A stretch of DNA of 12,905 nucleotides from NCBI GenBank assembly GCA_938038825.1, contig CALHST010000266.1, forward strand, positions 1 through 12,905, written 5' to 3'. This DNA is from an uncultured Paracoccaceae bacterium (lineage in GTDB: Bacteria; Pseudomonadota; Alphaproteobacteria; Rhodobacterales; Rhodobacteraceae). The position numbers and the translations under genes are program-made. Shown here piece by piece: positions 1 to 6,594 of the stretch. The notes under the pieces were generated by a model that had not been told where the DNA came from, did not search any database, and saw nothing but the letters and a program-made list of their open reading frames with translations. Every line of letters begins with the position of its first letter. Within the stretch, counting starts at the first letter, position 1.

Positions 1-1
1 A

Positions 2-229
2 ATCCTGACCCCCAGCCTGCTAACCGCGTTATTGATCGTGTTTGTGGATGTCATGAAAGAACTGCCCGCCACGCTTATCTTGCGTCCATTCAATTATGAC
101 ACCTTGGCGGTACAGGCCTATCGCCTTGCCAGCGACGAACGATTGGAAGGGGCCGCTGTCCCATCGCTGGTTATCGTGGCCATTGGCCTTTTGCCAGTGA
201 TCCTGATCTGCCGACAAGTTCGGCGATAA
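2..229 (+). CDS. Iron(III)-type ABC transporter permease, C-terminal fragment
   Basis: Only the last 75 residues are in the window; the 5' part lies upstream. The open frame runs from base 2 to the TAA at 227-229. The visible stretch VDVMKELPATLILRPFNYDT is typical of the C-terminal part of FbpB/AfuB-type permeases, where the region after the EAA loop continues into DTLA...ASDERL and a final membrane helix (about VPSLVIVAIGLLPVIL), ending in a short basic tail RQVRR. Such permeases sit in the inner membrane and move ferric iron delivered by a periplasmic binding protein, powered by an ABC ATPase. The substrate is inferred from family resemblance; a related cation or thiamine-type permease is possible. 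A terminator hairpin begins directly after the stop, so this is the last gene of its operon. Confidence 0.8.
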   Translation: MLTPSLLTALLIVFVDVMKELPATLILRPFNYDTLAVQAYRLASDERLEGAAVPSLVIVAIGLLPVILICRQVRR

Positions 230-230
230 A

Positions 231-256
231 AAAAGCCGCTGCGAACAGCGGCTTTT
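231..256. terminator. Bidirectional intrinsic terminator
   Basis: AAAAGCCGCT (231-240), loop GCGAAC (241-246) and AGCGGCTTTT (247-256) form a perfect 10-bp stem. It has an A-run on the left and a T-run on the right, so it can work in both directions. It lies two bases past the permease stop and 22 bp past the stop of the convergent VPLPA-CTERM gene, serving both. Confidence 0.9.
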
Positions 257-277
257 CTACAAAGTTGGTTAGTCAGT

Positions 278-1000
278 TCAGGCAGACTTTTTCCTGCGAC
301 GCAGTGCGCCCAGGCCACCGATACCGGCAAGAAGCAACAAAGAGCTTGCTGGCAAAGGAACCGCGTTTGGTTGAACCGCGCCACCTGGGACGACAGCCGC
401 TTGACCAGAAACAGTGTTGAAGCCCGCCGCGCCGAAGATCAACGAACCACGTTCTATGTTCACAAAGCCGAAGAAGATATCGTTGTCATCGGGGTTAGCA
501 AACTGTTGGAAGAAGACTCCGTCGCCCGTACCAAAGATCGCGTCGCCCACTTCGATTCTGAAACCAAGAGTCACGCTTGGGCTATCGGCGGGGACCAGGG
601 ATTCGATAAATTCGAAGCTGTCCAGTCCTTCAACATCTGCAGACCCAATTGTGTCACCCGCATCGAAGGTTTTGAGGTTGCCAGCTGCATCTGTAATGAA
701 GTTTGTGCTGGAAGCCCGCTGCATAAAAAAGTCATCTTGTATGACTGGTTCAACACCCAGCGCGAATACGCTTTGAATTTCGTCAAACGACGTTTGGCCC
801 TGAATGAACGGACGGTTTCCGCTAAAAAAGCCACCTCTGATGTCATCCAAACCGTCGTTGTTAATATCAAAGGTCGCTGACTGGCTTGTCCCGTCTTCAA
901 TAACTGTTGTGTCCAAATCCAAGGTAACGGTTGTTGCATGCGCTGTCGCGCCAAACGTTGAAAGCAATGCAATCGCTGTCATTTTTTTCAAAAAAGTCAT
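278..1000 (-). CDS. VPLPA-CTERM sorting domain protein (exosortase substrate)
   Basis: Secreted protein of 240 residues. It starts with a signal peptide (MTFLKKMTAIALLS..., likely cut after ATAHA, about residue 22). It ends with a tripartite sorting tail: the VPLPASS motif (214-220), a hydrophobic helix, and the basic end RRRKK. This matches the VPLPA-CTERM signal of Rhodobacterales, which the exosortase XrtD is thought to process for surface display; no exosortase gene is in the window. The body is acidic and recognised by no enzyme family. DINNDGLDD (46-54) resembles a calcium-binding EF-hand or dockerin loop. GFVNIERGS (178-186) and the beta-rich pattern recall other PEP-CTERM-type exported proteins. 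The ATG at 1000 is preceded by AGGAAG at 9 bp; an in-frame GTG at 1003 is an alternative adding one residue. Role unknown; matrix or aggregate attachment is a guess. Confidence 0.85.
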   Translation of the reverse strand: MTFLKKMTAIALLSTFGATAHATTVTLDLDTTVIEDGTSQSATFDINNDGLDDIRGGFFSGNRPFIQGQTSFDEIQSVFALGVEPVIQDDFFMQRASSTNFITDAAGNLKTFDAGDTIGSADVEGLDSFEFIESLVPADSPSVTLGFRIEVGDAIFGTGDGVFFQQFANPDDNDIFFGFVNIERGSLIFGAAGFNTVSGQAAVVPGGAVQPNAVPLPASSLLLLAGIGGLGALRRRKKSA

Positions 1001-1209
1001 CACTCAATACTTCCTAAATTGGGGTCTGCAACGGAACGTGCCCATCGGTGATTGCTGAGTCAAATGAAAACCGGCGAAAATGAGGCTTTCTGCCCTATTT
1101 TGGACAAGTTAGCTAAAATTAGCCAAGTCATTGTTTCTAAGAGCCGAATAATCGCCGCTCAATTTTTGGATTGGTTCTTGGCCGATTCGTGGAGCTGGCA
1201 GTTTTCTGA

Positions 1210-2451
1210 CTAACGTGCGGCTGCAATCGCCAGCCCGTCTGTGACAGCAGTAAAGACGTTGGCAAAGGAATGATCTGCGTCAGGGAACCGCGTTTTCATC
1301 GTCTTGGGCACCATCGACATCAGACTGGATCCCCCAACATACACCACTTTGGTCACATCTTGGGGCACCAATCCAGCAAGCCCAAGTGTATGGCAGGCGC
1401 CTTCGTCCAATTTGGCCGAAAAAGGCGCCAGGCTTTCAGCCAGCGCGGCATGCGGCAGCTCGGCCGCAAGGCCACGTTCGATGTCGTTCAGGCGGATCCG
1501 CGGGGCGTCTGCATTGGAATTGGCGGCGATCTTTCCTGCCTCAACCGCAAAGGCAATGTCATGCCCCAATTCATGCTCCAGAACTTCGGCCAACCGATTA
1601 AGTTTTTCCGGCTCTACAGCTTGGCGCGCCATATCGGCTGCCAAGCGGCGCGTTTTTGCGGTGTAAAGGAACGGGATTTTCTCCCACGTGGCAAGGTCAT
1701 GAAAGATGGCGTTGGGTGTGGAACCGGTGCCGGGACCAATAGCGTCACGCAGCAAAGTACCTTTGCCAAGCAAGGGCATGACTCGGTCAATGCTGATCGC
1801 GCGGTCAAAATCTGTACCGCCAATTCGCACGCCGTGATTGGCCAAGATGTGCACTCCGCCAGCACCGCTTCTGAATAGAGAAAAGTCCGACGTCCCGCCG
1901 CCGATATCAACGATCAGACCTGTTTGGTTGTCAGCTTCAAGCGCGCCGCTGGCAATGGCAGCAGCTTCTGGTTCCGCCAAAAAGGCAACGTCCGTAAAGC
2001 CTGCCGCCATATAACACGCCCGCAAATCGTCCTCTGCCTGCGCTTCGCGTGGGTCGTCCACGCCGTGAAACACAACAGGGCGCCCTGACAGGACCCGATC
2101 AAACGTCAGCCCGCTTGCGGCTTCGGCGCGTGATTTCATCTCCCGTAAAAAGCGGGCAATGATATCCACAAAGGTTACGCGATCATTCAGGATCTGGCGT
2201 TTTTCATGCATGAGACTGGTGCCCAGCACCCGTTTTAGTGCACGCATAAATCGCCCTTCGACCCCATCCAGCAACGCTTGGTTTGCTGGGTCGCCGATCA
2301 ACGTGCGACGGGTATCAAAATCGAAAAAGAATGTTGTGGGTAATGTGGACTGACCGGGTGCCATAGGAATCAGGCGCGGTTGACCATCAAGCAAGACCCC
2401 AGCGGCGGAATTAGAGGTACCAAAATCAATACCCAAAACAGGAGAGGTCAT
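1210..2451 (-). CDS. Hsp70-family protein, ATPase domain only (YegD-like)
   Basis: About 413 residues with the actin-like ATPase signatures of Hsp70: GIDFGTSN (7-14, phosphate 1), AEPEAAAIASG, VDIGGGTSDFSLF (phosphate 2), and VVYVGGSSLMSMVP (adenosine motif near the C-terminus). The length covers only the nucleotide-binding domain; the peptide-binding domain of DnaK is absent. This fits the YegD-like group, whose clients are poorly known and which is predicted to be cytoplasmic. The open frame allows starts at TTG 2463, ATG 2457 and ATG 2451; I chose 2451 because MTSPVLGIDFGTSN matches the usual family N-terminus, but none has a clear Shine-Dalgarno. The gene begins about 31 bp after the rpmJ terminator, leaving little room for its own promoter, so partial read-through is possible. 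Confidence 0.88.
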   Translation of the reverse strand: MTSPVLGIDFGTSNSAAGVLLDGQPRLIPMAPGQSTLPTTFFFDFDTRRTLIGDPANQALLDGVEGRFMRALKRVLGTSLMHEKRQILNDRVTFVDIIARFLREMKSRAEAASGLTFDRVLSGRPVVFHGVDDPREAQAEDDLRACYMAAGFTDVAFLAEPEAAAIASGALEADNQTGLIVDIGGGTSDFSLFRSGAGGVHILANHGVRIGGTDFDRAISIDRVMPLLGKGTLLRDAIGPGTGSTPNAIFHDLATWEKIPFLYTAKTRRLAADMARQAVEPEKLNRLAEVLEHELGHDIAFAVEAGKIAANSNADAPRIRLNDIERGLAAELPHAALAESLAPFSAKLDEGACHTLGLAGLVPQDVTKVVYVGGSSLMSMVPKTMKTRFPDADHSFANVFTAVTDGLAIAAAR

Positions 2452-2481
2452 GCCCATACCCAAATTGCAAAGGATGCAAAG

Positions 2482-2507
2482 AAAAAGGCCGCTCCCGAAG
2501 GGCGGCC
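2482..2507 (-). terminator. Intrinsic terminator of rpmJ
   Basis: On the minus strand GGCCGC-CC, a TTCG loop, GG and, after one bulged A, GCGGCC form a strong GC stem (2487-2507). It is followed by TTTTT (2486-2482). It lies 25 bp after the rpmJ stop and just before the Hsp70-family gene, so it either ends the rpmJ transcript or attenuates read-through. Confidence 0.8.
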
Positions 2508-2532
2508 CTGTTTCGTGTCATTCCAACGGGGT

Positions 2533-2658
2533 TTAGCCTTGGCGGGCTTTGAACCGACGCTGGGTTTTATTGATCACGTAAACGCGGCCCTTACGACGCA
2601 CCACGCGGCAATCGCGGTGGCGGTTCTTGAGCGAGCGGAGTGAGTTACGTACCTTCAT
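2533..2658 (-). CDS. rpmJ: 50S ribosomal protein L36
   Basis: A 41-residue protein reading MKVRNSLRSLKNRHRDC..., then VVRRKGRVYVINKTQ and ending RRFKARQG. This is the typical alphaproteobacterial L36, a very basic component of the large ribosomal subunit. The ATG at 2658 has an AGGAGA Shine-Dalgarno (2666-2671) at normal spacing, and the stop is TAA at 2533-2535. Zinc-ribbon L36 proteins carry three cysteines and a histidine; here only Cys17 remains, so this is the zinc-independent (C-minus) form. It stands alone, away from the large ribosomal operon, between tRNA-Val and an Hsp70-like gene on the same strand, and ends in its own terminator. Confidence 0.96.
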   Translation of the reverse strand: MKVRNSLRSLKNRHRDCRVVRRKGRVYVINKTQRRFKARQG

Positions 2659-2754
2659 GGGACGATCTCCTGTGTATCTCATGTGGCGCCAACGCTAGCG
2701 GGCCACGGGGTTAAGTTGCGTCTTCAGGCAGCGGCGCCCGAAGGATGAATCTCA

Positions 2755-2829
2755 TGGTGGGCGATACTGGGATCGAACCAGTGACCCCTTCGATGTCAAC
2801 GAAGTGCTCTACCGCTGAGCTAATCGCCC
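2755..2829 (-). tRNA. tRNA-Val (anticodon GAC)
   Basis: Reading the minus strand from 2829, the acceptor GGGCGAT pairs with ATCGCCC (2765-2759). The D arm is AGCTCAGCGGTAGAGC, and the anticodon stem CTTCG/CGAAG encloses the loop TTGACAT, giving anticodon GAC for valine codon GUC. The T arm contains GGTTCGATCCC. The discriminator base A (2758) is followed by an encoded CCA (2757-2755). All four arms fold without mismatch in the acceptor and anticodon stems. The 75-nt length is normal. Confidence 0.97.
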
Positions 2830-2848
2830 TTGCCGACTAAAGGTCTTG

Positions 2849-2880
2849 CCCCAAATAAATGGGGCGCGGAAGCCCGCGCC
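2849..2880. other. Two overlapping hairpins in the tRNA-Val leader
   Basis: GGCGCGG/CCGCGCC (2863-2869 with 2874-2880, loop AAGC) is a perfect 7-bp stem. CCCCA/TGGGG (2849-2853 with 2860-2864) is a second stem that shares bases 2863-2864, so the two cannot both form completely. They lie between the predicted tRNA promoter and the mature 5' end. They may be processing structures in the precursor; no function is known. Confidence 0.4.
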
Positions 2881-2889
2881 GGTTCGTGG

Positions 2890-2918
2890 GCTATAAAAGG
2901 AGTCGAGGCGCGGATCAA
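2890..2918 (-). promoter_or_regulatory. Predicted sigma-70 promoter for tRNA-Val
   Basis: On the minus strand, TTGATC (2918-2913) and TATAGC (2895-2890) are separated by 17 bp. Initiation would fall near 2883, leaving a leader of about 54 nt before the tRNA. The prediction is by motif only. Confidence 0.55.
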
Positions 2919-2924
2919 GGGCTT

Positions 2925-2952
2925 TTGATACACGGATGTTTTGCGTTATAGT
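2925..2952 (+). promoter_or_regulatory. Predicted sigma-70 promoter for the N-formylglutamate amidohydrolase gene
   Basis: TTGATA (2925-2930) and TATAGT (2947-2952) are separated by 16 bp, each close to consensus. Initiation would be near 2959, giving a very short leader that still contains AAGGAG (2963-2968). Its -35 box lies only 6 bp from the -35 box of the divergent tRNA promoter. Confidence 0.65.
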
Positions 2953-2975
2953 ATTTACGTGCAAGGAGCAGTATT

Positions 2976-3833
2976 TTGAGCAGTGCGTATCAGCTTTTTC
3001 TGCCGCAGGTCCGTAAGTCCTGTGTTGTTTTTGCCTCGCCTCACAGTGGGCGAGCCTATTCTGATGACTTTCTGTCACGTTCCATTCTTGACTCCCACGC
3101 AATTCGCTCGTCTGAAGATGCCTTTGTAGATCAATTGTTTGACAGCGCGCCGGACTATGGCGCGCCTTTGCTAATCGCAAAAGCGCCTCGGGCCTATGTT
3201 GATTTGAACCGTGCAGCGGATGAATTGGACCCGGCCTTGATTGATGGGTTCCAATTTCGGGGTCACAATCCCCGCGTTGCGTCTGGTTTAGGTGTGATTC
3301 CCCGTGTGGTGTCCAATGGTCGGCCCATTTATCGGGGAAAAATTTCGCTGCTCGAAGCGCAGTCGCGCATCCGTGACGTCTGGCAGCCCTATCATAACGC
3401 CATGCAGGGTCTTTTGGATCAGGCCTATCGTGATTTTGGAGAGGCGATTTTGGTGGATTGCCATTCTATGCCCCATGAAGCGATGGACGGTGTGGCCAAA
3501 GGGGGTGTGAAGCGCCCGGACGTAGTCTTGGGGGATCGCTTTGGAGCCGCGGCACGCAATGACATTGTGGATCGGGTCGAATCCGCGTTTCGTTCCGCCG
3601 GGTTCACAGTTGCCCGCAATGCGCCCTTTGCGGGGGCTTATATCACACAGGCGTATGGGCGTCCGTCTCGCAAACAGCACGCTGTGCAAATCGAGATTGA
3701 CCGGTCAATTTATATGGACGAGCAAAAGATCAAGCCAAACGCGCGGTTCGATCTGGTGCGTCGGCGATTGCGTGATGTCATCGCAGACATTTCCCGAATT
3801 GGACAGGATCGCATCCCGTTGGCGGCGGAATAA
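2976..3833 (+). CDS. N-formylglutamate amidohydrolase family protein
   Basis: A cytoplasmic-looking protein of 285 residues with no signal peptide. Family motifs are SPHSGRAY (21-28), SSEDAFVD (45-52), YVDLNRAADELD, DCHSMPHE (161-168, likely metal ligand region) and, near the C-terminus, QIEIDRSIYMDE. Members hydrolyse N-formyl-L-glutamate to formate and glutamate, the last step of one histidine degradation route (HutG type). No hut genes are beside it here, so the true substrate is uncertain. The start is TTG at 2976, supported by AAGGAG (2963-2968) at 7 bp and by a good promoter just upstream; no ATG lies near the conserved N-terminus. A 104-bp gap containing a hairpin and a possible promoter separates it from gpmI. 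Confidence 0.88.
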   Translation: MSSAYQLFLPQVRKSCVVFASPHSGRAYSDDFLSRSILDSHAIRSSEDAFVDQLFDSAPDYGAPLLIAKAPRAYVDLNRAADELDPALIDGFQFRGHNPRVASGLGVIPRVVSNGRPIYRGKISLLEAQSRIRDVWQPYHNAMQGLLDQAYRDFGEAILVDCHSMPHEAMDGVAKGGVKRPDVVLGDRFGAAARNDIVDRVESAFRSAGFTVARNAPFAGAYITQAYGRPSRKQHAVQIEIDRSIYMDEQKIKPNARFDLVRRRLRDVIADISRIGQDRIPLAAE

Positions 3834-3847
3834 GTCCGATATGCCGT

Positions 3848-3875
3848 GCCCAAGCACAATGGGGGCTTGGGCTTT
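3848..3875 (+). terminator. Possible terminator after the amidohydrolase gene
   Basis: GCCCAAGC (3848-3855) and GCTTGGGC (3865-3872) form a perfect 8-bp stem with a 9-nt loop, followed only by TTT and then G-rich sequence. The stem is convincing but the T-run is short, so termination may be incomplete and some transcript could reach gpmI. Confidence 0.5.
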
Positions 3876-3887
3876 GGGGCAGGTCAG

Positions 3888-3916
3888 GGTACACCCCCGC
3901 AAAATAATCTTATAAT
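3888..3916 (+). promoter_or_regulatory. Predicted promoter of gpmI
   Basis: A perfect -10 box TATAAT (3911-3916) lies 22 bp before the GTG start of gpmI. The hexamer 17 bp upstream, GGTACA (3888-3893), matches the -35 consensus only in its last three bases, suggesting a weak or assisted promoter. The leader contains AAGGGA as the ribosome binding site. Confidence 0.5.
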
Positions 3917-3937
3917 CAGACATAAGGGACGTCATCC

Positions 3938-5449
3938 GTGGGTAAACCGGTCGTTTTGTGCATTTTGGATGGATGGGGGCTGAGTGATACGGCCACGGGC
4001 AACGCGCCCTTGTTGGCAGATACGCCCGTTATGGATCACTTGATCGCCACGTGCCCGAATGCCACCCTGATCACACACGGCCCTGATGCTGGTTTACCCC
4101 GCGGGCAAATGGGCAATTCCGAAGTGGGTCACACCAATATTGGTGCGGGGCGCGTTGTGGCGATGGACCTTGGGCAAATTGATCTGGCGATTGAAGAGGG
4201 CTCTTTCTTCAAAAACGCAGCGCTTCTTAATTTTTGCGACACGCTGAAAGCATCTGCAGGACGCGCCCATGTGATGGGGCTTTTGTCCGACGGGGGGGTG
4301 CATGGTTCACTCGACCATATGATCGCGTCGCTAAAAGCTTTGCGTGATCACGATATTCCTGTGGTTCTGCATCTCATCACCGATGGTCGTGATGTTGCAC
4401 CACAATCGGCTGAAATCTATTTGGAAACGTTACTTGCGGCGATGCCGGACGGGGTGCAAATCGCGACTGTATCGGGGCGCTATTACGCGATGGACCGCGA
4501 TAATCGCTGGGAGCGTGTGCAAACGGCGTTTGATGTGATGGTTCATGCAAAAGGACCAAAAGCTGTAAATCCAGCAGATGCCGTTGCTGATGCTTACGCC
4601 CGAGGCGAAACTGATGAATTTGTCGCGGCAACAGTGTTGGGCGACTATGCCGGTGCTGCGGACGGTGACGGGATCTTTTGCCTGAATTTCCGGGCGGACC
4701 GCGCCCGCGAGATTTTAGCGGCAATGGCACAACCGGATTTTGACGGATTTGATACCGGCCGCCGACCCCAATGGGCCGCACTTTTGGGCATGGCAGAATA
4801 TTCTGACGCCCATAGCGCATGGTTTGATACGGCATACCCCAAACCCGAAATTGTGAATACGTTGGGGGAATGGGTTTCCAAGCAAGGGAAAACCCAATTT
4901 CGCTTGGCTGAAACGGAAAAGTACCCGCATGTGACGTTCTTTTTGAATGGCGGCGAAGAAACCCCCAATACCGGTGAAGACCGATTTATGCCGTCTTCGC
5001 CCAAAGTGGCCACTTATGATTTGCAGCCCGAAATGTCGTCGGGCGAGGTCACAGACCAATTCGTTGCGGCCATCGAAAAGGGCTACGATCTGATTGTCAC
5101 CAACTATGCGAACCCGGATATGGTGGGACACACCGGCGATCTGGAAGCTGCGAAAGCAGCCTGTTCTGCGGTGGATGCGGGACTGGGCCGCGTGCTCAAG
5201 GCATTGGACGCGGCAGGTGGATGCATGATCGTAACTGCGGATCACGGCAATTGCGAAGTCATGATTGACCCCGTCTCCGGTGGTCCGCACACGGCGCACA
5301 CGCTTAACTTGGTGCCGGTTATCCTTGTCGGGGGGCCAGACGGGGCGGTGCTGCGCGACGGTCGGCTTGCAGATTTAGCGCCCACTTTGTTGCAGCTTAT
5401 GGGGTTGGACAAGCCTGCTGAAATGACAGGCGAGACGTTGTTATCGTGA
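3938..5449 (+). CDS. gpmI: 2,3-bisphosphoglycerate-independent phosphoglycerate mutase
   Basis: A full-length 503-residue cytosolic enzyme that interconverts 3- and 2-phosphoglycerate in glycolysis and gluconeogenesis using two manganese ions. Motifs of the alkaline phosphatase superfamily are complete: LDGWGLS (10-16, with metal ligand Asp11), GQMGNSEVGH (56-65) holding the phosphoserine Ser61, LITDGRDVAP, NFRADRARE, FFLNGGEE, NYANPDMVGHTGD, and the C-terminal TADHGNCE plus PHTAHT. The GTG start has AAGGGA upstream, and MGKPVVLCILDGWG is the normal N-terminus. Its stop overlaps the GTG start of the EnvC-like gene by 4 bp (GTGA), implying translational coupling. E. coli has the same neighbour pair (gpmM-envC). 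Confidence 0.97.
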   Translation: MGKPVVLCILDGWGLSDTATGNAPLLADTPVMDHLIATCPNATLITHGPDAGLPRGQMGNSEVGHTNIGAGRVVAMDLGQIDLAIEEGSFFKNAALLNFCDTLKASAGRAHVMGLLSDGGVHGSLDHMIASLKALRDHDIPVVLHLITDGRDVAPQSAEIYLETLLAAMPDGVQIATVSGRYYAMDRDNRWERVQTAFDVMVHAKGPKAVNPADAVADAYARGETDEFVAATVLGDYAGAADGDGIFCLNFRADRAREILAAMAQPDFDGFDTGRRPQWAALLGMAEYSDAHSAWFDTAYPKPEIVNTLGEWVSKQGKTQFRLAETEKYPHVTFFLNGGEETPNTGEDRFMPSSPKVATYDLQPEMSSGEVTDQFVAAIEKGYDLIVTNYANPDMVGHTGDLEAAKAACSAVDAGLGRVLKALDAAGGCMIVTADHGNCEVMIDPVSGGPHTAHTLNLVPVILVGGPDGAVLRDGRLADLAPTLLQLMGLDKPAEMTGETLLS

Positions 5450-6585
5450 TACGTTGGGCCGTTCATTTGGCGACCATTGTGGCGTTGGCTGCTGGGCCAG
5501 CAGGGGCACAAGTGGGCCCTGCGGACCAAGCCGTTATTGCATTGAAATCACTGGAAGAAGCCTCGCGGCAATTGGAAGATGCTCGCAAAGCGCGCGACCG
5601 TGTAAAGGCGTTGACGGCAACCGTGCGCGCGTTTGAACAAGGCTTGGGTGCGATGCGGGAAGGATTGCGTCAAGCGGCCATTCAAGAACGCGCGTTGAGT
5701 GATCGTTTGCAGGCGCAAGAGTCGGAAGTCGCTGCGCTTTTGGGTGCATTGCAAAGCATTGGCCGTTTGGACAGCCCGCAAATTCTGTTGCACCCATCCG
5801 GGGCGTTGGGCACAGCCCGCGCGGGGATGCTGCTGGCTGAAATCAGTCCGGCCCTCAACACCCGCGCTGACTGGCTGCGCCGTGATCTGGACGATATTCA
5901 GACATTGCGCCGTTTGCAGCAGGATGCTGCAAGTCGCATGGCCCAAGGACTGAGCGAAATCCAAAACGCCCGCGCCGAGCTTAATCAAGCGCTGGCGGAT
6001 CGCGAAGACTTGCCAAAACGGTTTGTCAGCGACCCGGATCGGGCAGCTATTTTGATCGCTAGCGCGGAAACACTTGATGGGTTTGCTTCGGGCCTCAGTC
6101 AAATTGTGGCAAAAGAGACCGCGCCGCCGCTGGAGTTGGACACGCAGATCGGCAATTTGCCATTGCCCGTGCAGGGCCTTGTTTTGCGCAAAGCCAATGA
6201 AGCGGATGCGGCGGGGGTTGTCCGACCCGGTGTATTATTGGCCACACGCCCTGCGGCGTTGGTGACCAGTCCGGTGGCGGCGACGATTCGCTATGTTGGT
6301 CCTTTGCTGGATCTTGGCCAGGTCGTAATTTTGGAACCGCAGGTGAATAGCCTCATTATTCTCACAGGATTGGCACAAACCTATGGCACAGCGGGCCAAG
6401 TAATCTCGCAGAGTGAACCTTTGGGGATTATGGGCGGCGGCAACTCGGCCACAGATGACCAATTGCTGTCACCAATCGGTGAAGGGACTGGAACTGAACG
6501 TTCAGAAACGCTCTATATAGAGGTAAGAGACAATAATCGCCCCGTGGACCCGGCAAAGTGGTTCGCCTTTGGGCCTGAAGGATAA
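5446..6585 (+). CDS. EnvC-like murein hydrolase activator (degenerate LytM/M23 domain)
   Basis: A 379-residue exported protein. The N-terminus MIRWAVHLATIVALAAGPAGA is a signal peptide. Residues about 25-180 are rich in Glu, Gln, Arg and Ala with heptad-like spacing, consistent with the long coiled coil of EnvC. Residues about 230-376 match the LytM fold (GLVLRKANEADAAGVVRPGV..., LYIEVRDNNRPVDPAKWF at the end). The usual zinc ligands of active M23 peptidases are not visible: where HG normally follows the central strand, the sequence has EPQVNSLIIL. It is therefore predicted to activate periplasmic N-acetylmuramoyl-L-alanine amidases during cell separation rather than to cut peptidoglycan itself. 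The GTG start overlaps the gpmI stop; ctpA follows after 9 bp, so the three genes look like one operon. Confidence 0.87.
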   Translation: MIRWAVHLATIVALAAGPAGAQVGPADQAVIALKSLEEASRQLEDARKARDRVKALTATVRAFEQGLGAMREGLRQAAIQERALSDRLQAQESEVAALLGALQSIGRLDSPQILLHPSGALGTARAGMLLAEISPALNTRADWLRRDLDDIQTLRRLQQDAASRMAQGLSEIQNARAELNQALADREDLPKRFVSDPDRAAILIASAETLDGFASGLSQIVAKETAPPLELDTQIGNLPLPVQGLVLRKANEADAAGVVRPGVLLATRPAALVTSPVAATIRYVGPLLDLGQVVILEPQVNSLIILTGLAQTYGTAGQVISQSEPLGIMGGGNSATDDQLLSPIGEGTGTERSETLYIEVRDNNRPVDPAKWFAFGPEG

Positions 6586-6594
6586 GGTAGAGGT

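Noticed and set aside
371..880. Plus-strand open frame of 169 codons opposite the VPLPA-CTERM gene
   Set aside because: The minus strand carries a coherent signal peptide and sorting tail, while this frame shows neither and starts without a ribosome site.
1001..1209. Gap between the VPLPA gene and the Hsp70-like gene, with the palindrome GCTAAAATTAGC at 1112-1123
   Set aside because: The palindrome has only 5-bp arms in AT-rich DNA, and the best minus-strand promoter match around it (TTGGCT, 18 bp, CAAAAT) is weak. It probably holds the VPLPA promoter, but I cannot place it.
2723..2742. Stem TTCAGGC/GCCCGAA just downstream of tRNA-Val on the minus strand
   Set aside because: Seven pairs with one G-U and no T-run after it, so it is not a convincing terminator; the tRNA and rpmJ may be co-transcribed.
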